Shown here: positions 1 to 8,543 of the stretch, in pieces | Layout of the letters: each line of letters starts with the position of its first letter | Numbering within the stretch: the stretch's first letter is position 1 | NCBI GenBank assembly: GCA_027943245.1 | Contig: JANDJZ010000776.1 | Span: 1 to 13,844 of the forward strand | Length of the DNA stretch: 13,844 nt | Origin: Acanthamoeba sp. SK_2022b | Taxonomy: Eukaryota; Discosea; Longamoebia; Acanthamoebidae | Direction of reading: 5' to 3' | Position numbers and translations under genes: made by a program | Notes under the pieces: generated by a model | Databases searched by the model: none | Seen by the model: only the letters and a program-made list of their open reading frames with translations | What the model was told of the DNA's origin: nothing

Positions 1-986
1 CCGCCAGCCTGGTTGAAGGGCGCGCCGTAGGAACCGTAACCGTTCTGGATGCCACAGCCCTGCGAGACAAGATTAAATATATATTTTTCTATTTATATAT
101 TAAATTTACAATTTATAAATAGAAATATAATTCATTAATTTACGCGTGTAGTGGGGAGATACCTGGTTGGTGCCCTGGCCGGGAGCGTTGACCCAGCAGT
201 TGGTCGAGACCATGTTTCCGGTAAAGGAGCTGCGGTCCTCGCCGCTCATGTCGCAGCCCTGGCTCGTGTGCAGCGTCGTCTGCTCGCACGCCATGCACCG
301 ATGCACGTTTAGTACAACGACGGACAGCAACACGCCACGAACGAAACTCGACACGAACGAACCTGGTCAAAGTTGTTGGTGTTGACGCCCTCGATGATGT
401 CGATCTCGCCTCCGTTAGGCCAGTTGGGGCCGACCATCCAGAACGCAGGCCAGGTGCCGCAGCCCTCAGGCATGTGGCTCAAATCCTTTCATAAATATGT
501 TTAAAAATAAGTAAAAAAATTGAAAATTGTGCATATGAAGAAGAGCAGGGGTAGGCACCGCGATGACGAGGCCATCGGAGAAGGAGACCTTGGACGAGAT
601 ACGCACAGCGGCACGCCCACGCCCACTCGACACGGAAGTGTGGTCGGCTCCGATGTAGACGTTCGAGCCAGACGCCTTGATCAGGCCCCAAGCTGCCCGG
701 GAGCGTGGCGTTGATTAAATTCCAGCCACTAAGTAACTGCATAAATAAAATACGCAATAACTAAACTTGTATGCTACGCTGCGGTACCGGTGGCCTGGTC
801 GCGAGTTACGTAGTCGACGTAGCCGTGGGTGGGGTCGTCGTAGGACCAAAAGTCGAAGTTATCGAAGAAATTGGTGCCCGCGTAGTTGTACTTGAGCGTG
901 TAGGCGCTGTCGACCGGCGTAGCCGAGAAGGAGGCCACCGCCATCAGCATGGCCAGCACCGCCACGGCGAATCCTCTGACTTGCAT
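1..986 (-). CDS. GH16 family endo-beta-glucanase, secreted (3' end outside window)
   Basis: Exons on the minus strand are 986-788, 692-559, 485-363, 279-163 and 59-1; phases match at all four junctions and give 210 residues before the window edge. Residues 1-28 are a signal peptide (hydrophobic core [14 protein letters not shown]). The mature part begins with the fungal-type GH16 start: [19 protein letters not shown] at about 39-57. The catalytic motif GEIDIIEG lies at 137-144, with E138 (nucleophile), D140 and E143 (acid/base) all present, preceded by [18 protein letters not shown], which is also typical of the family. GH16 enzymes of this type hydrolyse beta-1,3 or mixed-linkage beta-1,3/1,4 glucans; here it is probably secreted or lysosomal, for digestion of food walls or cyst-wall remodelling (inference). 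Introns are 95, 73, 83 and 103 nt; two are very AT-rich. The exact linkage specificity cannot be read from this part. Confidence 0.95.
60..162 (-). other. AT-rich fourth intron of the GH16 gene
   Basis: The intron has donor GTATCT at 162 and acceptor CGCAG ending at 60. Positions about 71-145 are almost pure A/T with long T and A runs, in sharp contrast to the GC-rich exons on both sides. Splicing here joins GQGTNQ to GCGIQNGYG in phase 0. Confidence 0.85.
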
Positions 987-1702
987 TCTCTATGAAATAA
1001 AGCCAAAGTGAAAGCTTAGAGATAGTGACACCTGAGCGTAAAGGGGAGGCGAAGTACTGCGCGGTTGGTGGGCTTGTGTGTTTTGAAAAGAAGGAAGGAC
1101 GGAGCATTTTGCCATTTTTTAATGAGCGGGGTAATGACTATTGGGGGGATGAATAAGCTGGCGCCAATCCCTACCGACGAAGACCGCGAAAGGCAAGCCC
1201 ATTGGCCGCCCAGAAGAAAATGGCGTCGCTCACTTCACCATTAGACGCAGCAGTCCAAGGCACGGCCACGCTGGGATCAGATGGAGTGCTGCAGCCACAG
1301 CAAGGGCACCAACTGTCACAAACACAGGTCTGTCAAGTTTTACTACATGGCTGGCAAATGGAAGGACTTGCCTTGCTGAAGATGGCTGTGGACCAGCCCT
1401 GTTTGGCAGTACTTTAAATCAGAAGAACATGTGGGTGATGCTCAGCACACAGGGCAATTCTATAGGTATCAATGTTAAGTATTATCCTCTCACAGACGTA
1501 GGAAGGCTTTGGTGTGAGTTCTGCTGAAAAGAGCATGAAAAAATTGTTTTCTTTTTTCACAATGTCCGGCTGTGGGATAGCAACGCTCTGCGGTCCCATT
1601 TTTCAAATAAATTGATTGGCGGCCCTTATTGCACAATTTACGCAGGCCAATGGAGGCTGTCGGCAGTCCTTTCGCAGTTTCCTGCGTTGAAAGCGGAAGA
1701 GG
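987..1702. promoter_or_regulatory. Divergent intergenic region between the GH16 and methyltransferase-like genes
   Basis: About 716 bp separate the two divergent starts. No gene can be supported. CCAAT or ATTGG motifs occur near 1164, 1199, 1615-1619 and 1647-1651; the last two lie about 50-90 bp upstream of the start at 1703 and are candidate NF-Y-type elements. The part 1190-1460 shows short, mutually frame-shifted reading segments on both strands, including a minus-strand stretch rich in cysteine and a plus-strand SPVWQYFK; none forms a consistent exon model. It may be a decayed coding fragment or 5' leader. Confidence 0.4.
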
Positions 1703-2696
1703 ATGAACATCGTCTGCTCTAAGGCTGTGGGCGTATACGTGGCCGCTCTCGCGCTGGGCCTCATCTACCTCCACTTCTACTATGCCGCGGCGCGGTACGG
1801 GACCGACGGAGAGGTGAAAATTGTTGACATGACCTCCGACTTCGCCCTGGGCGAGCTCGAGATGCCGGAGGAGTGCCATCAAATGTTGATGAGCCCGGAG
1901 GACAGGAGCGCCTTCGTGCGCGTCTTCGCCAACAAGAGGGTGACGCACTACCTTGAGTGGGGCGGCGGTGGTTCGACGTTTTGCGCTGCGAAGCTGGCTG
2001 ACCACGGTACTGCCCAACTCTGACACGCCCGCAGCACGGGCCGCTCAACCGACTCACTCACGTCTCTCTGTTAGTGACGACGATCGAACACAACGAGAAA
2101 TGGTGTAGCAGCTTACGGCAGAAGGTGGACAGCAGAGGCATAGCAAACGTCCACATCATCTGCTCGCTTGTGAACTGGACAGCCACAGGTGCACCCGCTT
2201 CCTCCCATCTCCTTTGCGTTCCTGCTCACAGCGTGAAAACTCCGGGGCGTTTGCTAGGCGAGACCCCGGAAGGCGATGGCAACTACGAGCAGTTCGCAGC
2301 CTACGTGGACGTGATTGACGCCTTGCAGTATCCACGATTCGATGTGATCCTCATCGACGGCAGGCACGCTTCCCCATGGGCTTGCCTCATGCATTCATTC
2401 GTTATGACGAGCGCTCTCTTTGCCCTACAGGGCTCGGACGGCGTGCGCCCAGAAGGCGTGGGGCTACACCACGGACAGATCGCTAGTCATGGTGCACGAT
2501 TGGGAGCGGTGCGCCTCCCCTCTGTCATTACCAGCCACGCCTGTTTGCTGTCTCACCCAACCACGAAACAATCCACGACACACTTGCGCTCAGGGAGCAC
2601 TACAGGAAGCCCGTCACCCAGCTGTACGACGAGATCGAGGTCCCGTTTCGTCTCACTAACCTCATGCTATTCAAGAGGAAGCCCAGTATCCAGTAA
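1703..2696 (+). CDS. Membrane-anchored SAM-dependent methyltransferase-like protein
   Basis: Five exons, 1703-2006, 2075-2188, 2258-2363, 2431-2508 and 2594-2696, give 234 residues with all phases matching. Residues 9-27 are one hydrophobic segment after a short N-terminus, so it is probably a type II membrane protein of the secretory pathway. The rest looks like a class I Rossmann methyltransferase: glycine-rich motif YLEWGGGGST at 83-92 (SAM binding), acidic end of strand 2 in TIEHNEKW (E106), then GDGNYEQFAAYVDVID at 145-160, RFDVILIDGR at 166-175 and VMVHDWER at 194-201. The LIDGR...HDW pattern occurs in small eukaryotic and bacterial putative methyltransferases with little experimental work; the substrate is unknown. 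The third intron is GC-AG (separate entry). The second intron (2189-2257, 69 nt) is stop-free and in frame, so retaining it would add 23 residues; it ends at a poor acceptor, CTAG. Confidence 0.8.
2364..2430 (+). other. Probable GC-AG intron
   Basis: Exon 3 must end after the codon start AG so that AG plus G restores the arginine of LIDGR and leads into ARTACAQKAW. At this junction the donor reads AG|GCACGC; no GT lies where the frame would permit. The acceptor is strong: TTTGCCCTACAG. GC-AG introns are a known minor class spliced by the major spliceosome; this is the only intron in the window that needs one. Confidence 0.7.
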
Positions 2697-2943
2697 GCAA
2701 TTTATTCTAATGAGCTATGTTCCGAATGCCTGGCATAAGCAGGGATAAATCACGTACCAAACATTTTGTGAGGTTGGTATGGTGAATGAACCAAGCAAAA
2801 CACACCACTTTGTGTTGTTGTGCCCAGGCCACCACGGCGTGACATTTTTTCTTCCTCGCGCCCAATTAGTTTTAAGGGTTTATTTTTTATTTGGTTGTTT
2901 TGTTTTGTGTTGTTCGTGGAAGCCCGAAAACAGCTACGGCAAG

Positions 2944-5882
2944 ATGAAGCACACTCGCCAAGATGAGGAACACGAAGAGGCGCAAGTTGAGAATAAACAG
3001 ACACAGGTGAAGAGACCTCGGTGTGACGACGGCAGAATGGAGGAGGAGGAGATACCCGACGTGTCACTGCTGCTCGATCTTCCTGACCTGGTGCTGGAGC
3101 ACTTGCTCAGGTACACAGCCTCTCCCTGGCGGTCGCCCCTCAGAACTGCTTACGGCTTGGAACAGGAGTTTGCCGCCCAGGTCGGTGCTTTCCGTCCGCG
3201 GGGCAAATCGAGCCCTGGCAGCAGCGGTGCAGCACTATTGCCCACAGGTCACGTTCGTGGCCAGGCAGCTGCAGACGTACCTGACGACGTATCTGGCTGA
3301 CCCAGACGAGCTCCTGGCTGCGCTGAGCAGAGAACCGTCGCCAGCGTTGGGTACCCACTGGACACCAACTTGATTGTGTGATGTGGTTGACCAATCAATT
3401 GGTCTGTGCACAGCCACCACAAGGACTTTGTTCGATCGCCTGCTTCTCAGGGCGAATCTGGTCCAGCCTGAGGAAGATGACAATGTTGTGTTTGAAGAAG
3501 ATGAACATGAGCCTTCCGAAGAGGAGGACGAGGACAAAGAGGAGCAAGGCAGTGGCGATGGTGACCATGATGAACCAACCCCGGAGGAGCTGAAGGATCT
3601 TGCTGTGGCACCTCTTCCAGAATGGGAGGATGAAGTGTTCACGCTCAGACGGGCGGTCGAAGCCGAGGTCACGCCTGCCGGCCCTGTGAACCCCATGACA
3701 AGGTTCATAGTGGCAGGTAAGGTTGAGCCCAAGCTGCTTGAGAGGCTGGACCCCTGCAACGAGGAGAAGGCCAAGTTGCACGAGGGCTGGATGCGCCTAC
3801 AGGCCCTCTCCGTGGTCATCGGCGGTCTGCTTCATCAGAGGGCGATCGCCTTGGCTGACTACTGGGCTGGCTCCAAGTTGGTGGCGGAAGGCCGCCTCAG
3901 CCCCCAGGCTCTTGCCTCTCTCACCGCCAAGGTATGCAGAGGCACAGCGCAGGGCCACTCACCTCGCTCTCAATCTCTGCACTCAGCTGTGTTGACGACA
4001 ATGCCGCAGTTCACGGTCCAAGGGCAGCAAGGCGTGCAAGGATTCCTGTGCACCGAAAGACATGCGCGGCTGGAGACGCTCCTGCGGCTGAGCGATGCTG
4101 ACAACGACGAAGAACAGCATCTGCTTCTCATCCATCTGGTACATCACGCACACGTATATAGCTCACGTGCCACGAATGAGTGAATGACGGATCATGTGAG
4201 CACATCAGAGCAGCAGACGTGGACAACAGGTCGATGACAGGAGCATTGTGGATGAGATGGTCTACATTGACGTCTTTGCAAGCTCAGAAAAGCTGCGGTC
4301 TGCTCTTGGCCTCTCCTCTGAGTGGTTGCGCGTGGTTAGCTACTGGTCCCAATTCAGTACTTTCAGCTTCCTCGATTGTTTGCTTCAACTTCTCCTCTCC
4401 TCTCCTGCTGTGATTGGCTGACCATGCCTTGTCGACAATCACGCACAGCCACTCCGACAGAGCACAAGCTCACCAAAGCCATCTATGTGCCTACGTTCAA
4501 CGGTCTGGGCCGGATGCTCGGAGTGGACATGCCCCCATGGCAGTACGCTGTGCTCTCCTCCTGCGGAAAGGTTCCTCGCCAATTCTGAAACGCCCCGAAA
4601 CCCCATGCAGGCTCGCCTCTTTCCTCTTGGAGTGTGGAGGTTGCGACGCCCAGCCAATCAACAAGAGTCGCGAGCAAGGCGCTCACATGTACTCTTCTTG
4701 CTCTCGGACATCCTCGTCGCGTACACTGACTGTGATCATCACCATCATCAGGGTTGTCCCTTTTAATCCAGCGAGGATCGCAGACACCGAGGCATGGGAA
4801 ACTTACCTTCCCTCCACCGTCCTCACAAAGACCCGCATTGACCTTGCCCAAGCGCCGAACGCAGCACTCGAGCGCTTGCTCGACCTCGGTATCTGCAAGC
4901 CCAACCAACCAAACACACGCAACCCTGCTTCAATTCACACCTCATCTCCTCCTCAGCTCGCTGTCTGCAGTGCCGCTTGAAGCTTGGGGAAGTGTACATG
5001 GCCTGCAGCGCCATTGACGGCGTTGATCTGCCGACTGTGCATGCTTTGCTGCTGAAGCATGTTCGTGTGGAGACCGCTTGGGCTGGCCTCTGCTATTGCG
5101 GCGGCTATTCGACCGAACCTTTGGGCCGAGGGCGTCTGCGCATTCACTTTTCTGATGCCGGCATCGATCAGGACGAGCATCTGGTGCTTAAATGCACCCA
5201 AAGCGCGGATAAGGTCAAAGTGCAAGCTCGGGCATCCAGCTCCGCACTGGCTGAGCATCTTGGGCTCAGAACCGACGTACCTGAGACAGTGCTGTACAAA
5301 GCAGGTGCTTCGGGACCACACTTGCGAGCGGGCTTGTCCGTGTTCTGATGAGTACTGGACACAACCACACCATCACACCACCACCACCACCTGACCACCA
5401 CCACCACCACCACCACCACCACCACCACCACCACCACCACCACCACCACCACCACCACCACCACCACCACCACCACCACCACCACCACCACAGGAGGCGA
5501 CGATTTTGACCAAGTGCAAGGCAACACGGAAGAACCCGAGGGAGACAACGCGGATGACCAGTTCTGGCTTAAGTTGGCCACTGCATTGAACGTGCACGAC
5601 CGGTGGGAACCAGAGACTCTCCTCAACTTCCTCGTTGTCTGCTCGTGGGCGCCCACCATGCCTTACTGCCGGTCGGACGTCTTGTCGGTTGATCAAGTTC
5701 TGGTACTCCACTTGATTTTACTCCTTTCTGTGCTCCTTTCAATCCACTCACGTCTGGGCTGCTCTCTTCGCGGCCGCCACCAGCTGTTTACGCAGCCCGG
5801 GCCAAAGATCATGATGGTCGATCCTGTGACGAGTCTCTTGTCTGCACTCACCACCACCGCTGATCGTCCTGTGGAAGGGTGA
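2944..5882 (+). CDS. F-box protein with acidic tract and unrecognised C-terminal region
   Basis: Exons: 2944-3110, 3166-3350, 3414-3931, 4010-4138, 4230-4356, 4449-4570, then 4611-4639 plus 4752-4888 (or a single exon 4633-4888), 4957-5304, 5494-5702, 5784-5882. Phases match throughout, giving 689 residues (719 in the alternative). The F-box spans about 45-77: LPDLVLEHLLRSLPPRSVLS, then VRGANRALAAAV. F-box proteins bind Skp1 and recruit substrates to SCF ubiquitin ligases. Residues 1-40 are charged with a KRPR cluster; 137-179 are strongly acidic. The remaining roughly 500 residues contain no repeat family that I recognise; hydrophobic alternation suggests a folded domain. An in-frame upstream ATG at 2779 exists, but the sequence between is T-rich and untranslated in character, so 2944 was chosen. 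The last intron (5703-5783) is stop-free and in frame. Weakest part: the splicing between 4571 and 4751. Confidence 0.78.
4571..4751 (+). other. Unresolved splice region of the F-box gene (possible 29-nt exon)
   Basis: The exon before ends in phase 0 at 4570 (donor AAG|GTTCCT), while the well-supported exon beginning at 4752 (acceptor CATCATCAG after an ACTGAC branch-like motif) needs phase 2, so they cannot be joined directly. Model A inserts a 29-nt exon at 4611-4639 (ARLFPLGVW plus a split R), which restores phase but needs an unusually short 40-nt intron. Model B uses the acceptor ending at 4632 and reads straight through to 4888. Both keep the frame open; sequence alone does not decide. 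Confidence 0.45.
5377..5492 (+). repeat. (CCA)n microsatellite inside an F-box gene intron
   Basis: A short CCA block at 5377-5391 and a pure tract of about 33 units at 5394-5492 run directly into the CAG of the 3' splice site (exon starts at 5494). The intron is 5305-5493. The tract is C-rich and stands where the polypyrimidine tract would be. Its translations as long runs of His, Thr or Pro (plus strand) or Gly, Val or Trp (minus strand) are not real proteins. Confidence 0.95.
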
Positions 5883-6275
5883 ACCACACCCGTGCGAGTT
5901 GGGCCTCCATGACTCTCTCTCGCGGTGTGCAACAAGCTGTTTGTCGTTATTGTCAGTTTAAGAATGAAATTGGGCAGCAATAACATAACTTCACCCAGTC
6001 GGTACAACAGACGACGTCTGGGGGTGTACCGCCGGCAGGCACATGATCCTCGACATCGCGATGAATGGGTACCTATGATTGCGTATGTTGTACGTGATGG
6101 TACAGGATCGTACGGAGACTTTAGCAGGCCAAACCACGCGACTGCGGTTTTACTCTTGCCCTGAGACAAACTCTGCTGCAGCTCACGGGTATCACCCATT
6201 CACAACCCTCTCCCACGCCAGTCGACTGAAGCAACAAGATCACTGTTTTATTATCGTTTATTTGGGTGAAGCGGC
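5883..6275. other. Convergent 3' region between F-box and saposin-like genes
   Basis: About 390 bp lie between the stop of the plus-strand F-box gene and the stop of the minus-strand saposin-like gene. No exon, RNA gene or repeat can be supported. An ATAACATAA-type A/T stretch near 5980-5990 could hold the plus-strand 3' processing site, but no AATAAA is seen for that strand. Confidence 0.5.
6247..6262 (-). terminator. Polyadenylation signals of the saposin-like gene
   Basis: Two AATAAA hexamers on the minus strand (forward TTTATT at 6257-6262 and 6247-6252) lie about 14 and 24 nt past the stop codon at 6276-6278. Their position fits cleavage and polyadenylation signals of a gene with a very short 3' UTR. 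Confidence 0.6.
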
Positions 6276-6650
6276 TTAGTTGAGGCGGGCAGGGTAGGTG
6301 CTCACGGTGTCAGGAGCCGTTGAAGGCCAGCATGCGTTGATATCAATGCAAGCCTGCTCGGCCGACTCGCCATTCAGGAGCGCCTTGATGAGGATCGGCA
6401 TCTGCTGTTCCACGACCTGGGTGCAGATGGTCTTGACGGGGTCGGGGGTAAGAGAGCAGATAGTCATGAGGGCCGTCTCGATCTGTGCCTCGGTCCAGTT
6501 CTGCTGGAGGCCGCTATCGATGACCTGGGCGAGCCACTCGCAGGCCGCGCACGTGACGGGGTCCGCTCGCTTGACAGGCTTCGCCAGGCTGTTGGCGGTG
6601 AGGGCCAAAACAACCGCCACGCAGATCATCAACCACGACACGACGTTCAT
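6276..6650 (-). CDS. Single-domain saposin B-type (amoebapore-like) secreted protein
   Basis: One exon of 124 residues. The start at 6650 was chosen because it places a clear signal peptide at 1-23 (SWLMICVAVVLALTA core); upstream in-frame sequence is charged and leader-like. The six cysteines C34, C37, C65, C76, C101 and C107 follow the saposin B pattern, in which the bonds are first-sixth, second-fifth and third-fourth. Hydrophobic residues between them fit the amphipathic four-helix fold. A sequon NWT sits at 51-53, as in many saposins. A KR pair at 27-28 just before the domain may be a processing site. The family contains lipid-transfer cofactors and the membrane-active amoebapores of amoebae; which activity this one has cannot be told. 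It probably acts in the phagosome/lysosome or outside the cell. It lies downstream of the F-box/WD40-like gene on the same strand. Confidence 0.92.
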   Translation of the reverse strand: MNVVSWLMICVAVVLALTANSLAKPVKRADPVTCAACEWLAQVIDSGLQQNWTEAQIETALMTICSLTPDPVKTICTQVVEQQMPILIKALLNGESAEQACIDINACWPSTAPDTVSTYPARLN

Positions 6651-6880
6651 CTTGTAGGATTCGAGGTAGAGCGAGAGAAACGCGGTTGCCCTCTTCCCAC
6701 GACTTTCTCTCCCGTGCAGCAACCAAATAAAGCGAATTCTCTTGTTTTGTCGCTACCCAAAACACGCCCAGTGAGATCTCAGACAAGGAGGGATCGTGTG
6801 AGGCAACTGCGATTGGAAGAGAGCATGCTCCATTATCGCCAATCAGCCGTCGTACTTCTGCGGCAGAGCGGCAATCATTA
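6651..6880 (-). promoter_or_regulatory. Upstream region of the saposin-like gene
   Basis: The 230 bp between the stop of the upstream minus-strand F-box gene and the start at 6650 must hold the 3' end of the one and the promoter of the other. A CCAAT motif in the opposite orientation (forward GCCAATCAG near 6838) lies about 190 bp upstream of the start. No TATA box is evident. Confidence 0.4.
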
Positions 6881-8022
6881 TTACCACTGTGGGTTGGCTC
6901 TCGGTCGATGGGCAGCGGAGCTCGGGTCAAGCCACGACATGAAGAGGCTGTTGAAGGCCCGCGCTCGCGCGACATGATTGGCCGCCACCCGCGGCCGCCG
7001 ATGCTGCGAGTCGGGCGCACGGGCATGGCACAGGCGCATCAGGTAGAGCGCGCGCGCGGTGAGGGCCAGCACCCAGTGATCGTCCTTGAGCGGCGACGAC
7101 GCGCTGCTGATGCTGTGCATGCTCAGCACCTGGCCGTCGTTGAGCGGAGCCGACACCAGCGTGCTCTCGCTGGCCTTGCTCCACACCTCGATCCCTGCTT
7201 CGCCACCGTGAGCCAAAAGTAATCACACAGATCATCGAGATGACATTGCTTGTGGTGGTGGTGGTGGTGGTGGTGATGATGAAGGGGTGGGGCACCCGAG
7301 GTGAAGGCGAGGACCACACTGTCGGACTCCCTCGACGAGTGCGCCGCGACGATGGCGCCCTTGCCTGGTCGCAGCACGCAGCGCCGCCTCCACCCCTCGG
7401 TGTATGACGCGCCCTTGCCCTCCCGCTCCTACTTTCGAGACTCCGAAATCAGCAAGCGCTCACGCACGCACGCACGCACACGCGCGTGCTGATATGCGCA
7501 TGAGTGGAATGCGAGGCGCACCAAAATGTGTAGCGATTCGGAGCTGAGCGCGACCAGTGATCGGCAGACGCACAGGATCTGGTTCCCATCGGCGCGCGCC
7601 CACGCCACCGAGCTGCCCTCCTCCAGACAGAACCGCTTCGTCACCGCGCCTGCGCCCACCTCGCCACCGCCACCGTCACCGTTGTCGTCGTCGTGCGCGC
7701 CGGATCGCATCACCATCTCGACTCGCCCGTTGGTGTAGCCGCACAGCAGCACGCTCTCCTCTTTCGTGACCGCGTCGTCTTCATCGACCTCGCCTAGCGA
7801 GAAGACGTGGAGCGCGCTGAGGCGCGCGCGGCCGCGTGGCCGCGAGAGGGAGGCGTCGAGGCGCAGCGACACTGAGGCAGGCTCGCCCCCCTTCTCCTCG
7901 GTCGGCGCGCAGAATGCGAAGCAGTCCACCCGGCCGTCCCTGTGCCCGAACGCCACGCGTCGGCTGTCTTGATTGACGCTGAGACACGTGACCGTGTCGA
8001 AGTAGTCCACTCCTATTCACAC

Positions 8023-8095
<73 letters not shown>

Positions 8096-8485
8096 GCGCG
8101 CACCATTACATATGATCAAAGTGTCGTGAAGGAGTGAACTAGAGGTTACCCAGGCCGTCGAGTAGAAGCGGTCGAGCGGGGCGCTGCAGGTCGTGCATGT
8201 GTGCGATCCGGGTCTCTGCGGCGCTCCCGGCGTTCCGAGTGGCGATGGAGATCAGGAGGGAGCCGTGGCCCTCAAACCGCTCGACCCTCAGATCGCGGCC
8301 TGATGTAGTCGAGAGCGCGTGAACACACGACACGACACGACACGACACACGCGCGCAGACGTAACACGCGCATGATATGAAACGCACATGGGGGCCCGGC
8401 AGCGAGAGTCAGCGGACGGAGCGAGTCGGTGAGCACAGAGAGCAGGTTCACTTTGGACCTGTCCTCACTCACCAGCACTGGCCAG

Positions 8486-8543
<58 letters not shown>

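Noticed and set aside
1490..2026. 178-residue minus-strand reading frame
   Set aside because: It overlaps the methyltransferase exon 1 on the other strand and has no recognisable features; a shadow of a GC-rich exon.
2779..2943. Upstream in-frame ATG of the first F-box gene
   Set aside because: The extension is T-rich, with a cysteine/phenylalanine-rich peptide unlike the charged N-terminus; more like leader sequence. Not fully excluded.
5394..5492. CRISPR-like or tandem-array element
   Set aside because: It is a simple trinucleotide repeat without spacers, in a eukaryotic intron.
5168..5711. Minus-strand reading frames with long poly-Val and poly-Gly runs
   Set aside because: They are translations of the (CCA)n intron repeat on the wrong strand; the flanking exons clearly code on the plus strand.
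5925..6199. Small reading frames on both strands between the convergent genes
   Set aside because: No motif, no phase-compatible splice sites and no continuity with either neighbouring gene.
7123..7377. Poly-histidine protein on the minus strand
   Set aside because: The His run is the translated CAC repeat of an intron; splicing 7296 to 7194 restores the WD40-like reading frame (LAFTSG-IEVWSKA).
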